Shown: positions 20,255 to 29,049 of the stretch, in pieces | Numbering within the stretch: the stretch's first letter is position 1 | How the letters are laid out: every line of letters starts with the position of its first letter | DNA from: an uncultured bacterium | Lineage (GTDB): Bacteria > Bacillota > Clostridia > Lachnospirales > Lachnospiraceae | NCBI GenBank assembly: GCA_947063875.1 | Contig: CAMSTY010000005.1 | Coordinates: forward strand, 27,281-91,280 | Length of the DNA stretch: 64,000 bases | Reading direction: 5' to 3' | The notes under the pieces: generated by a model | The model's input: only the letters and a program-made list of their open reading frames with translations | Databases searched by the model: none | What the model was told of the DNA's origin: nothing | Program-made: the position numbers and the translations under genes

Positions 20255-20475
20255 ATCGCCGGGAGAGTCCGGGCCTGGCAAGGTTTGGCTCCCGTTTCGG
20301 GTCAGCTGTCTCTAAGGCCAAAAGATGGCAGTCACGGTCAGACATTCTTACGCAGCCGTGTCTTCGCACGTTGCTGCTACCTCAAAGGGGTCCGTACAAC
20401 TGCCGTCTTTTTGCCCTGGAAGCACTTGCCCCGGAAACGGGAGCCAGCCCCTGCCAACCCCTGGCCTGTTTTTTC
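20255..20475. repeat. ~220-nt imperfect long inverted repeat/hairpin, intergenic
   Basis: 13-bp exact core TGGCTCCCGTTTC (20286..20298) versus GAAACGGGAGCCA (20434..20446); flanking arms also pair imperfectly; symmetric apex GCAGCCGTG-TCTTCG-CACGTTGCTGC (20352..20377). Confidence 0.8.
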
Positions 20476-20582
20476 AATCCACTTTTCGTTCCATTTTTCA
20501 CCCATCCTTTACTATTTGAAAGTCTTGCGGTATAATAAAAACACTTAACAATTCACTCAATAACTAAGGAGGATTTCAGCTT

Positions 20583-21641
20583 ATGGGATGGAAAAAAGAG
20601 GTATTCGGCACTTTGGAGAACGGTGCGCAGGCAGACAAGTATACATTAACAAATGACAACGGCGTATCCGCCTCCTTTACGAATCTAGGCGGTATCTGGC
20701 TGTCCATGATCGTGCCGGACAAGAACGGAAAAATGGGGGATGTTCTTTTAGGCCGTGATACGGTAGAGCGCTGCCTGACATTGTCAGGACATTTAGGCGA
20801 GATTGTCGGACGTAATGCCAACCGGATCGGAAATTCCACGTTTTCTCTGAATGGAGTTACCTACGCTCTGGGAATCAACGATGCCGGCAGAAATAATCTG
20901 CACAGCGGGCCGGATTATTACCGTAACCGTCTGTGGGATGCACAGGTAGAGGAAAGCGGGGACAAAACCCGGCTTACCTTTTCCTTGTTCAGTCCGGACG
21001 GAGATCAGGGATATCCGGGAAATGCAAAGATTTCTGTGAGTTATACTCTGACTGGCGACAACAGCCTTCGTCTGGACTATCACATGACAGCCGATGCCGA
21101 TACGGTAGCCAACTTTACGAATCATGCTTATTTCAATCTGGCCGGTCACGAATCCGGAGAGGTTCTTGACCAGAAGGTCTGGATCGACGCAGACTATTTT
21201 ACTATTGCAGATAAAGATTCCATTCCTACCGGCGAACTGGCCCCGGTAGCGGGAACTCCTATGGACTTTAACCAGCTAAAAGCGATCGGACAAGATATTA
21301 ACGCAGATTATGAGCCGTTGATTTTTGGAAAAGGCTATGACCATAACTGGGTGTTAAAGCATCCAAAGGGAGAACTTGCGCTTTCCTTAAAAGCTGTGGA
21401 TGAAAAGAGCGGAAGGGTGATGGAAGTCTATACGGATTTGCCTGGTGTTCAGTTCTATAGCGGGAATATGCTCAACGGGATCGGCAAAGACGGCGTCGAA
21501 TATCGGGCGCGGCACGGCTATTGTTTTGAGACCCAGCATTATCCGGATGCTGTCAACAAGCCTCAGTTCCCTTCCCCGTTTTTAAAAGCCGGCGACGAAT
21601 ATAAAACGACAACTATTTATAAGTTTACTGTTGAAGGGTAA
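20583..21641 (+). CDS. galM: Aldose 1-epimerase (galactose mutarotase)
   Basis: 'GRNANRIGNSTFSLNGVTYAL', 'NNLHSGPDYYRNRLWDAQ', 'NFTNHAYFNLAGH', 'GVQFYSGNML'. Confidence 0.93.
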   Translation: MGWKKEVFGTLENGAQADKYTLTNDNGVSASFTNLGGIWLSMIVPDKNGKMGDVLLGRDTVERCLTLSGHLGEIVGRNANRIGNSTFSLNGVTYALGINDAGRNNLHSGPDYYRNRLWDAQVEESGDKTRLTFSLFSPDGDQGYPGNAKISVSYTLTGDNSLRLDYHMTADADTVANFTNHAYFNLAGHESGEVLDQKVWIDADYFTIADKDSIPTGELAPVAGTPMDFNQLKAIGQDINADYEPLIFGKGYDHNWVLKHPKGELALSLKAVDEKSGRVMEVYTDLPGVQFYSGNMLNGIGKDGVEYRARHGYCFETQHYPDAVNKPQFPSPFLKAGDEYKTTTIYKFTVEG

Positions 21642-21770
21642 TATAAGCCTTCAGAAGGTTTTCCAGCTATGCCTTTCCTTTTCTAATTTTTGACAAATTA
21701 CGTAGAAGCTTCTAGTGTATTATCTTTTCTGAGGCATATAATAAGAGCGTAACAAAAAACAAAAATGTCG

Positions 21771-21810
21771 TGAGGCAGAACTTTTCAAAAAGGCCTGCCT
21801 CAGGGCAGGC
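21771..21810 (+). promoter_or_regulatory. Two mutually exclusive hairpins in the SASP 5' UTR
   Basis: TGAGGCAG (21771..21778) pairs CTGCCTCA (21795..21802); overlapping GCCTGCC (21793..21799) pairs GGCAGGC (21804..21810). Confidence 0.5.
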
Positions 21811-21836
21811 AAAGAAGAAAAGGAGGGCCTGTATTA

Positions 21837-22042
21837 TGGCAAGCAAATCTTCTAACAGAGCTGAAGTACCGGAAGCAAAGGAAGCACTGGATCGTTTCAA
21901 AATGGAAGTGGCTCAGGAACTGGGTGTTCCGTTATCCAACGGTTACAACGGAAACCTGACCTCTGCCCAGAATGGTTCTGTGGGCGGCTATATGGTTAAG
22001 AAAATGATCGAAGCTCAGGAGAAGCAGATGGCCGGCAAGTAA
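21837..22042 (+). CDS. Alpha/beta-type small acid-soluble spore protein
   Basis: MASKSSNRAEVPEAKEALDRFKMEVAQELGVPLSNGYNGNLTSAQNGSVGGYMVKKMIEAQEKQMAGK; AGGAGG-type RBS. Confidence 0.95.
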
Positions 22043-22071
22043 ACGCTGACGCACTGAGCAACAAAAAAAGG

Positions 22072-22102
22072 GTCTCCTGGCGAAGGAATCTTCGTCAGGA
22101 GG
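22072..22102. terminator. Bidirectional intrinsic terminator between SASP and recG
   Basis: aaaaaaaGGGTCTCCTGGCGAAGGAATCTTCGTCAGGAGGCtttttt. Confidence 0.8.
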
Positions 22103-22110
22103 CTTTTTTC

Positions 22111-24171
22111 TTACAGATTCAGTTTTTCGTAACTTTTGCCAAGGTATGTTTCCAGCCGCTCTCTCAGCAGCTGATATTCTTCCCCTTCCAGAGCCGGGTC
22201 CTCATCCAAAATCCTGTTTACTTCCTCCGAGACGGTTTTTAAAATATTCGCGTCCGTGAAAATATCCGCCAGCTTAAATTCCATTTCCCCGCTCTGCCGC
22301 AAGCCGAATAGATCTCCCGGCCCCCTCAGCTTCAAATCCTCTGATGCAATATAAAATCCGTCATTGGAATGATTCAGGATATCCAGGCGTTTGCGTGTGT
22401 CTTCCTCCTTGGAACCATCTACCATGATGCAGTAGGACTGATATTTTCCCCGACCTACGCGCCCACGCAGCTGATGCAGCTGGGCCAGTCCGAAACGTTC
22501 CGCATTCTCGATCATCATCACGGTTGCATTCGGGACATTGACTCCTACCTCCACTACGGTAGTGGAAACCAATACTTGTATCTCTCCCGCAGCAAACCGT
22601 TCCATAACCCGATTCTTTTCTTTTCCCTTCATCTTTCCGTGAAGATATTCCACCGTGATCTCTGGCGGCAGCCTTTTTCTCAGCATTTTTGTATAATCGA
22701 GCACATTTTCTGCCTCAATCATCTCGCTCTCCTCCACCATCGGACAGATCACATATGCCTGCTGCCCTTCCGCCACCCTATTTTCGATAAAACGGTATGC
22801 CTGTTCCCGGTAGTTCGTATCCACCACACAGTTTTTAATCGGAAGACGGTCGGCAGGCATTTCATCAATAACGGAAATGTCCAGATCTCCATATAAAATA
22901 ATCGCCAGTGTCCGTGGAATAGGAGTCGCGCTCATAACCAGAATATGGGGGTGCTGTTCGCCCTTCCGGCCCAGCGCTTCCCGCTGCCCCACGCCAAAAC
23001 GGTGCTGTTCATCCGTAATCACCAAAGCCAGCTTATCATAAATCACCTTTTCCTGAATCAGTGCATGAGTTCCCACAATAATATCCGCCTCATGGCCGGC
23101 AATCTTTTCATAGGCAATCCGCTTCTCTTTTGCTGTCATGGACCCAGTTACCAACACCACCTGTTTCCCGATTCCGTGAGAGGAAAAAAGTTCTGTCATT
23201 GACTCATAATGCTGTTTTGCCAGCACCTCCGTCGGCGCCATCAATGCGCCCTGATATCCGTGATATACAGCCTGCAAAAGAGCCAGTATGGCAATGATCG
23301 TCTTGCCGGAGCCGACATCCCCTTGAATCAGCCGGTTCATCACCAGTCCGCTTGCCAGATCCTTCTCCACCTCTTCCAACACCTTTTTCTGAGCGCCGGT
23401 CAGGTCATAAGGCAGTTCCTGCTGCAGACGGATCACCTCTTCTGCCTTTCCCATGGGATAGGGACTTGCCGTATCCTGCCGTTTTTCCTTCAGCCTTCTC
23501 ACCGCCAGCAGAAAAAAAAGAAATTCATCAAACACCAGACGTTTGCGGGCCGCCAGCATTTCCTGCTGGTCCGAGGGAAAATGGATATGTTCCATGGCAT
23601 AATTATACTCTGCCAGTTCGTATTTTTTCCGCAGCTTTAGCGGCAGATATTCCCGTTCCAGCTGCCTCTGCTCCAGCGCCTGCGCCACTGCCCTGACAAT
23701 CGCCTTGTTCCCCAGCCCCCGCGTCTGTCCGTAGATCGGCTGTAAAGAATGAAGCTTCTCCTCATAAGCTTCCCGGGTATAGATCTCCGGCTGTTCCATA
23801 GACAAACGGTTGCCTTTTTTTACCACCCGGCCCCGAAAAAAAAGTATCCGCCCCATCTGCAGCGTTGTTCTCAGATACGGCATATTAAACCAGGTAAGCT
23901 GCAGATGTCCCGTCAGGTCTTTTACATCAGTCACCACTACCTGCATATTCTGAAACCGGCGCACGGAAGCTGTCTTTATCAGCTGGCCACAGACCGTACA
24001 GATCCCGCCTTCCTTTACCTGCCCGATGGCAACGGGCGGCTCATAGGCGTCATAAGCCCTTGGATAATCATGAAGCAAATCTTCCACGGTCTCCACACCC
24101 AGGCGCTTGAAAAGGGCCCCTGTTTTTTCTCCAATTCCCTTTAAACTTGTCACTGGTTCCTGGTTCATCAT
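22111..24171 (-). CDS. recG: ATP-dependent DNA helicase RecG
   Basis: 'LIQGDVGSGKTIIAILALLQAVYHGYQGALMAPTEVLA', 'VITDEQHRFGVGQREALGRKG', 'LAQLHQLRGRVGRG'. Confidence 0.97.
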   Translation of the reverse strand: MMNQEPVTSLKGIGEKTGALFKRLGVETVEDLLHDYPRAYDAYEPPVAIGQVKEGGICTVCGQLIKTASVRRFQNMQVVVTDVKDLTGHLQLTWFNMPYLRTTLQMGRILFFRGRVVKKGNRLSMEQPEIYTREAYEEKLHSLQPIYGQTRGLGNKAIVRAVAQALEQRQLEREYLPLKLRKKYELAEYNYAMEHIHFPSDQQEMLAARKRLVFDEFLFFLLAVRRLKEKRQDTASPYPMGKAEEVIRLQQELPYDLTGAQKKVLEEVEKDLASGLVMNRLIQGDVGSGKTIIAILALLQAVYHGYQGALMAPTEVLAKQHYESMTELFSSHGIGKQVVLVTGSMTAKEKRIAYEKIAGHEADIIVGTHALIQEKVIYDKLALVITDEQHRFGVGQREALGRKGEQHPHILVMSATPIPRTLAIILYGDLDISVIDEMPADRLPIKNCVVDTNYREQAYRFIENRVAEGQQAYVICPMVEESEMIEAENVLDYTKMLRKRLPPEITVEYLHGKMKGKEKNRVMERFAAGEIQVLVSTTVVEVGVNVPNATVMMIENAERFGLAQLHQLRGRVGRGKYQSYCIMVDGSKEEDTRKRLDILNHSNDGFYIASEDLKLRGPGDLFGLRQSGEMEFKLADIFTDANILKTVSEEVNRILDEDPALEGEEYQLLRERLETYLGKSYEKLNL

Positions 24172-24276
24172 CTTCTCCTTCATGCTCATACATCCAAAAT
24201 CCGGCAAAACGCATCACCGGCACATTTTGCCAAATGCTGAATCAAAGCGTGCCAAAGCACGCAAGAAACAAAAACC

Positions 24277-24298
24277 GCACCAGCGATGGCGCCGGTGC
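24277..24298 (-). terminator. Predicted terminator downstream of the DAK2-domain gene
   Basis: Minus strand GCACCGGCG-CCAT-CGCTGGTGC-GGTTTTTG (one mismatch). Confidence 0.55.
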
Positions 24299-24369
24299 AG
24301 TCATATCATTTTCTGTTTTTCTTCCTGATTCCGGGCCGGTTCTTTTCCCGGCCATTGTCCGTCATCCTT

Positions 24370-26097
24370 TTACTCAACGGATATCAGATAGTAATAAATC
24401 GGCTGGCCGCCATTGTGCAGTTCTGCCTCGCAGTCCGGACATGCCTTGCGGACCTTGGCATACAATGCTTCTGCCTCTTCCGGTCTGACATCGCTGCCAT
24501 AGTAGATGCTGATCAGTTCCGAATCTTTATCCACCATGGCTTTTATGGTGTCAAGCGCAGTCTTCCCGATACTGCTGCCTACCGCCAGCATTCCGTGATC
24601 GCCGATTCCCATGATATCGCCTGCATGAATCTCCATGCCGTCAATCTGGGTGCTGCGCACGGCATAGGTAATCTGTCCGGTCTTGATGCGGTCCATCTCC
24701 TCCAGCATGGCAGCAAGATTCTCCTCCGGAGACAGTTCCGGAATAAAATTGATCAGCGCCGTGATTCCCTGGGGCACTGTCTTGGAGGGCACCACAATAA
24801 TCTGCTTATCCTCCACCAGATATTTTGCCTGCTCTGCCGCAAGAATAATATTCTTATTGTTCGGCAAAATAAAAACCCGATCCGCGTTGACCTGGTCAAT
24901 CGCAATAAGCATATCCTCGGTGCTGGGGTTCATGGTCTGTCCGCCTTCAATCAGATAATCTGCACCGATTCCGCGGAATATCTCTCCCATTCCCTCTCCG
25001 ACAGACACCGCAATAAAACCATAAGGCTTTCTCGGTCCCTGGTTTGCCGTGGTATTATCCATCTTTGCCAGTCTTTCCTCTTTTTGTTCCCTTGCCAGCC
25101 TTTCCGAATTCTGAATCAGCCGTTCCTGATGCTCCTCCCGCATGTTGTCAATCTTTATTCTGGAGAGCGAGCCAAAACCCAACGCTCTCTGAATCGCAAG
25201 TCCCGGGTCGTTGGTATGCACGTGGACCTTCACGACGTCATCGTCGGAGACCACTACCAGCGAATCGCCGATCGATTCCAGGTAAGACTTAAAGCCTCGC
25301 TCAATCTCTTCGTCATACCTCTCTTCCACGTTGATAATAAATTCCGTACAATAGCCGTAACGAATATCCGAAGTGTCCAGTTCCGACACATCCACGCTGC
25401 CCCGGCCAGCTGCGCCGATATCAGAAAAGGAGGGTTCATCGGGTTCCTGCGCTGTCTCCTTTGCCGGCCAGTCAACCGCTTGTCCAAGCAAGCCTTCCAT
25501 GGCGCCCTTCATCACCTGCATCAGGCCCTGACCGCCGGAATCCACCACTCCCGCCTGTTTCAGCACCGGCAGCATCTCTGGTGTCTGGCTCAATACCAGG
25601 TCGCCATAGGCGATAACCTCTCTGGCAAATTCTTCCACATCCTTCGTCTTTTCCGCTATCTCCACGGCCTTATCTGCCATTCCCTTTGCAACCGTAAGGA
25701 TCGTACCTTCTTTCGGCTTCATAACTGCCTTATAGGCTGTCTCCGTGGCACGCACAAAAGCGCCGGACAACGCCTGCACATCTACAGTCTCCCGCGTCTT
25801 GATCTCCTTGGTAAATCCACGGAACAGCTGAGATAAAATGACTCCGGAATTTCCTCTCGCTCCCCGCAAAGAACCAGAGGAAATCGCCCTGGCAAGCGTC
25901 TCCATCGTCGGATTTTCAATCGCCGCCACCTCTTTGGCTGCTGCCATGATGGTCATTGTCATATTTGTCCCCGTATCCCCGTCCGGAACCGGAAATACAT
26001 TCAGTTCGTTAATCCACTCCTTTTTTGCTTCCAATCCCTGAGCGCCCGCCAAAAACGCCTGCTTCATCAGCGGGGCGTCGATTTCTCGTATATTCAC
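24370..26097 (-). CDS. DAK2/DegV-like phosphatase domain protein (YloV family)
   Basis: 'LNVFPVPDGDTGTNMTMTIMAA', 'GARGNSGVILSQLFRGF', 'VFILPNNKNIILAAEQA'. Confidence 0.92.
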   Translation of the reverse strand: MNIREIDAPLMKQAFLAGAQGLEAKKEWINELNVFPVPDGDTGTNMTMTIMAAAKEVAAIENPTMETLARAISSGSLRGARGNSGVILSQLFRGFTKEIKTRETVDVQALSGAFVRATETAYKAVMKPKEGTILTVAKGMADKAVEIAEKTKDVEEFAREVIAYGDLVLSQTPEMLPVLKQAGVVDSGGQGLMQVMKGAMEGLLGQAVDWPAKETAQEPDEPSFSDIGAAGRGSVDVSELDTSDIRYGYCTEFIINVEERYDEEIERGFKSYLESIGDSLVVVSDDDVVKVHVHTNDPGLAIQRALGFGSLSRIKIDNMREEHQERLIQNSERLAREQKEERLAKMDNTTANQGPRKPYGFIAVSVGEGMGEIFRGIGADYLIEGGQTMNPSTEDMLIAIDQVNADRVFILPNNKNIILAAEQAKYLVEDKQIIVVPSKTVPQGITALINFIPELSPEENLAAMLEEMDRIKTGQITYAVRSTQIDGMEIHAGDIMGIGDHGMLAVGSSIGKTALDTIKAMVDKDSELISIYYGSDVRPEEAEALYAKVRKACPDCEAELHNGGQPIYYYLISVE

Positions 26098-26110
26098 CGG
26101 TAGGTCCTCC

Positions 26111-26467
26111 TTAATCTATCACTCGTACACCTTCTACATAGATATTGATACTGTCCACATCCATGCCGGTGAATTCTTCTACTTTGTACTTTACATTGGC
26201 CATCAGATTATCTGCCACGGCGCAGATACTGACGCCGTAAGCTACAATCACATGAAATTCCAGACTGATATGGCTGTCCTCCACCTTCACATGAATCCCC
26301 TTGGTCAGGCTCTCTCTTTTTAGAAGCTTTACCAGCCCGTCCTTCATGCTGACTGCCGCCATACCGACAATTCCGAAACATTCCACTGCTGTCATTCCCG
26401 CATATAATGCAATCACTTCGGAACTGATCCGGATCTCGCCCAACTTATTATTTATGCGTCCCTTCAT
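26111..26467 (-). CDS. Asp23/Gls24-family protein
   Basis: MKGRINNKLGEIRISSEVIALYAGMTAVECFGIVGMA...VEDSHISLEFHVIVAYGVSICAVADNLMANVKYKVEEFTGMDVDSINIYVEGVRVI; ATG at 26467 with GGAGGGG RBS. Confidence 0.93.
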   Translation of the reverse strand: MKGRINNKLGEIRISSEVIALYAGMTAVECFGIVGMAAVSMKDGLVKLLKRESLTKGIHVKVEDSHISLEFHVIVAYGVSICAVADNLMANVKYKVEEFTGMDVDSINIYVEGVRVID

Positions 26468-26559
26468 GAAACCCCTCCATTCGAGTTTGCTTATTATTTT
26501 CATTATACCATTTTTCACGAAAACCACAACTGGATTTTTTTTTAAAAGGAACCAGTAAA

Positions 26560-26584
26560 AAAAGCCAGCCGCAACCGGCTGACT
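26560..26584 (-). terminator. Terminator of the amino-acid ABC transporter operon
   Basis: Minus strand GTCAGCCG-GTTG-CGGCTGGC-TTTTTTT. Confidence 0.75.
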
Positions 26585-26605
26585 TTTCAAAATTCTCCAA
26601 TCCGC

Positions 26606-27340
26606 TTAAAGCACCTTATTCAAAAAACTGATGGTCCGTTCCTCTTTCGGATTCCCAAACACTTCTTCCGGCGTTCCTTCCTCAACAATATAGCCATCAT
26701 CCATAAAAATCACCCGGTCTGCCACCTCTCTGGCAAACCCCATCTCATGAGTTACCACTACCATCGTCATACCGTCCGCTGCCAGCTGCTTCATAACTTC
26801 CAGCACCTCACCCACCATCTCCGGATCTAAGGCGCTGGTTGGTTCGTCGAAAAGCATGATATCCGGATTCATCGCCAACGCCCGGGCAATGGCAACCCGC
26901 TGCTTCTGGCCGCCGGACAGCTGCCCCGGATAAGCATCGGCTTTATCCGCAAGTCCTACCCGTTCCAGAAGTTCCAATGCTTTATCGGAGGCGGCCGCCT
27001 TTTCCATCTTTTTCAATTCTACTGGCGCCAGGGTAATATTCTCCCGCACTGTCAGATGCGGAAACAGGTTGAAATGCTGGAATACCATTCCGATATTCTC
27101 CCGCACCCGGTTAATGTTGATATTGGGATCAGAAATGGGATGTCCGTCCACATTTACCTCTCCCGCCGTAATTTTCTCCAGACGGTTCAGGCAGCGCAGG
27201 AACGTACTCTTTCCTGATCCGGAAGGCCCGATCAGGCAAACCACCTCGCCTTCCTCCACTTCAAGGCTGATCTTCTTTAGCACTTCAAGCTGGCCAAAAT
27301 TTTTCTTCAGGTTTTTTACCAGGATTTTTTTATTTTCCAT
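26606..27340 (-). CDS. Polar amino-acid ABC transporter ATP-binding protein (GlnQ-like)
   Basis: Walker [16 protein letters not shown], signature [34 protein letters not shown]. Confidence 0.95.
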   Translation of the reverse strand: MENKKILVKNLKKNFGQLEVLKKISLEVEEGEVVCLIGPSGSGKSTFLRCLNRLEKITAGEVNVDGHPISDPNININRVRENIGMVFQHFNLFPHLTVRENITLAPVELKKMEKAAASDKALELLERVGLADKADAYPGQLSGGQKQRVAIARALAMNPDIMLFDEPTSALDPEMVGEVLEVMKQLAADGMTMVVVTHEMGFAREVADRVIFMDDGYIVEEGTPEEVFGNPKEERTISFLNKVL

Positions 27341-28010
27341 AGGACACCTTCCTCTCTACCAGCAAAGCAATCTTGGAAAGAGCCGTACATACCACCAGAT
27401 AAAACGCGGCCACTACCAGCCAGATTGCCATCACCCTCGAGGCCGAATTGGCGGCGATAATCTTGCCATTCTGGGTCAGTTCCCGAATGCCGATCACGGA
27501 AATCAGGGAGGTATCCTTCATGGAAATGATGAACTGATTGATGATGGACGGCAGCATGGTGCGAAACGCCTGCGGCAGGATCACTTTGCTCATCGCCTTG
27601 CTGTAGGGAAGTCCCAAGCTGCGCGCGGCCTCCATCTGGCCCTTGTCAACCGCCTCAATTCCGCCGCGGATAATCTCCGCCATATAAGCGCCGGCGTTCA
27701 GGCTCAGCGTGACTGCCCCTGCCGTAAAATTGCCGCCGATATTGCTCCAGGAAAAACCGTAGGGGCGCAGCACCTGGCTCAAGCCATAAAATATGATCAT
27801 CACCTGCACCATCAGAGGCGTTCCCCGGATGATGTCAATATAAAGATTGGCAATCATCTTAAGCGGCGTAACTCCCGACACCTTAAACAGTCCGAAAATC
27901 ACTCCCAGGACCGTCGCGCAAATCAACGAAATCGCAGTCAGTTTCACCGTCTCTCCCAACGCTATGCAGAAAGAGGGAAAATATTGTACAAGCACCTCAA
28001 CAAAAGCCAT
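27330..28010 (-). CDS. Amino-acid ABC transporter permease
   Basis: '[21 protein letters not shown]', '[45 protein letters not shown]'. Confidence 0.95.
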   Translation of the reverse strand: MAFVEVLVQYFPSFCIALGETVKLTAISLICATVLGVIFGLFKVSGVTPLKMIANLYIDIIRGTPLMVQVMIIFYGLSQVLRPYGFSWSNIGGNFTAGAVTLSLNAGAYMAEIIRGGIEAVDKGQMEAARSLGLPYSKAMSKVILPQAFRTMLPSIINQFIISMKDTSLISVIGIRELTQNGKIIAANSASRVMAIWLVVAAFYLVVCTALSKIALLVERKVSYGK

Positions 28011-28037
28011 TTCACCATCACCTTTTTTCTAAGTCAT

Positions 28038-28901
28038 TTATTTGGAAATATAGGTATCCAAAATCTCATCGTACTTGCCGCTGTCCTTCATATTTTTAAG
28101 GCCGGCGTCAAACTTCTCCAAAAGTTCCGCGTTCTGTCCTTTCAAAACCGCAAAACCATAGGAGTTGCCATGTTCCATTTCCAAGGGCATTTTAAATGCC
28201 GTACCGCGGGAAATCTCATAGCCGAGCACCGGATAATCCTCAAAGCAGGCTACGGAATTGCCAGCCAGGACGTCCTGGTACATGCTGGAAGAATCCTCAA
28301 ACTGCATAATGGTAAATCCATACTGATCTGCGATGGATTCTGCAAAGGTGCAGCCTTCGGTGCCGATCTTGGCGGCAACCGTCTTCCCTTCCAAGTCCTC
28401 ATAAGACGCAATGTCGGAATCCGCATTTACCGCCATACCCACGCCGGAATCATAGTACGGCTCAGAAAAATCGTACTTTTCTTTCCTCGCGTCCGTGATG
28501 GACATCCCGGCAATCACCGCGTCATACTCTCCGGCTTCCAGGCCAGTTGTCGCGGCAGAAAAGCCTGCCACTACCAATTCATACTCAAATCCCTGGTCCT
28601 CGGCAATCGCTTTCAGCAAATCCAGGTCGATGCCAACCATCTCACCCTTATCGTTCTCAAACTCAAAGGGGGCAAACGTGGTATCCGTCGCAATCTTATA
28701 TACTTTATCCGCGGCCTCATCGCCTGCCGCTTCTCCCTCTGCTTTTTCAGCGTCGGCCGCCGTGGTATCTTCGGCATCGGCAGCAGCCGTATCCGCAGCT
28801 GTTGTGGCAGCAGTCGTGTCTGCGGCGCCGCTGCCTCCGCACGCGCCCAAGGATACCGCCATCAAAGCAGCCATCGTCAGTGCAATCACTCTCTTTTTCA
28901 T
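28038..28901 (-). CDS. Amino-acid ABC transporter substrate-binding lipoprotein
   Basis: Lipobox 'VSLGACGG', Ala/Asp/Thr-rich linker, 'YKIATDTTFAPFEFENDKGEMVGIDLDLLKAIAEDQGFEYE'. Confidence 0.95.
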   Translation of the reverse strand: MKKRVIALTMAALMAVSLGACGGSGAADTTAATTAADTAAADAEDTTAADAEKAEGEAAGDEAADKVYKIATDTTFAPFEFENDKGEMVGIDLDLLKAIAEDQGFEYELVVAGFSAATTGLEAGEYDAVIAGMSITDARKEKYDFSEPYYDSGVGMAVNADSDIASYEDLEGKTVAAKIGTEGCTFAESIADQYGFTIMQFEDSSSMYQDVLAGNSVACFEDYPVLGYEISRGTAFKMPLEMEHGNSYGFAVLKGQNAELLEKFDAGLKNMKDSGKYDEILDTYISK

Positions 28902-28940
28902 AATTTTTCCTCCTCATCAATAAAAGATTCCTAACAAAAA

Positions 28941-28966
28941 GGACAACGCAAATAAAAGCGATGTCC
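28941..28966 (-). terminator. Leader terminator (candidate attenuator) before the substrate-binding protein gene
   Basis: Minus strand GGACATCGC-TTTTATTT-GCGTTGTCC-TTTTTG (one mismatch), between promoter and ATG. Confidence 0.6.
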
Positions 28967-29001
28967 CCCTTGACCACTGGCTCGCATAAGCCATGGTAGT
29001 G

Positions 29002-29030
29002 ATTTTAACATAACTCTTAATCAAAGTCAA
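29002..29030 (-). promoter_or_regulatory. Predicted sigma-A promoter of the ABC transporter operon
   Basis: Minus strand TTGACT-N17-TAAAAT. Confidence 0.65.
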
Positions 29031-29049
29031 GTAATTGTTTCTAATACAA

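Noticed and set aside
20165-20548. Plus-strand 127-aa ORF (and two overlapping ORFs) between rsmD and galM
   Set aside because: Spans the long imperfect inverted repeat in several frames at once; no RBS or recognisable domain. Treated as noncoding.
24286-25836. Long plus-strand ORF (516 aa) opposite the DAK2-domain gene
   Set aside because: Antisense shadow ORF; the minus-strand protein has clear family motifs. The same applies to other long antisense ORFs (27069..28934, 41170..43209, 43479..44558, 2500..3558).
28747-28860. Ala/Thr/Asp-rich repeat in the substrate-binding protein gene
   Set aside because: Ordinary low-complexity linker after the lipobox, common in clostridial binding lipoproteins.
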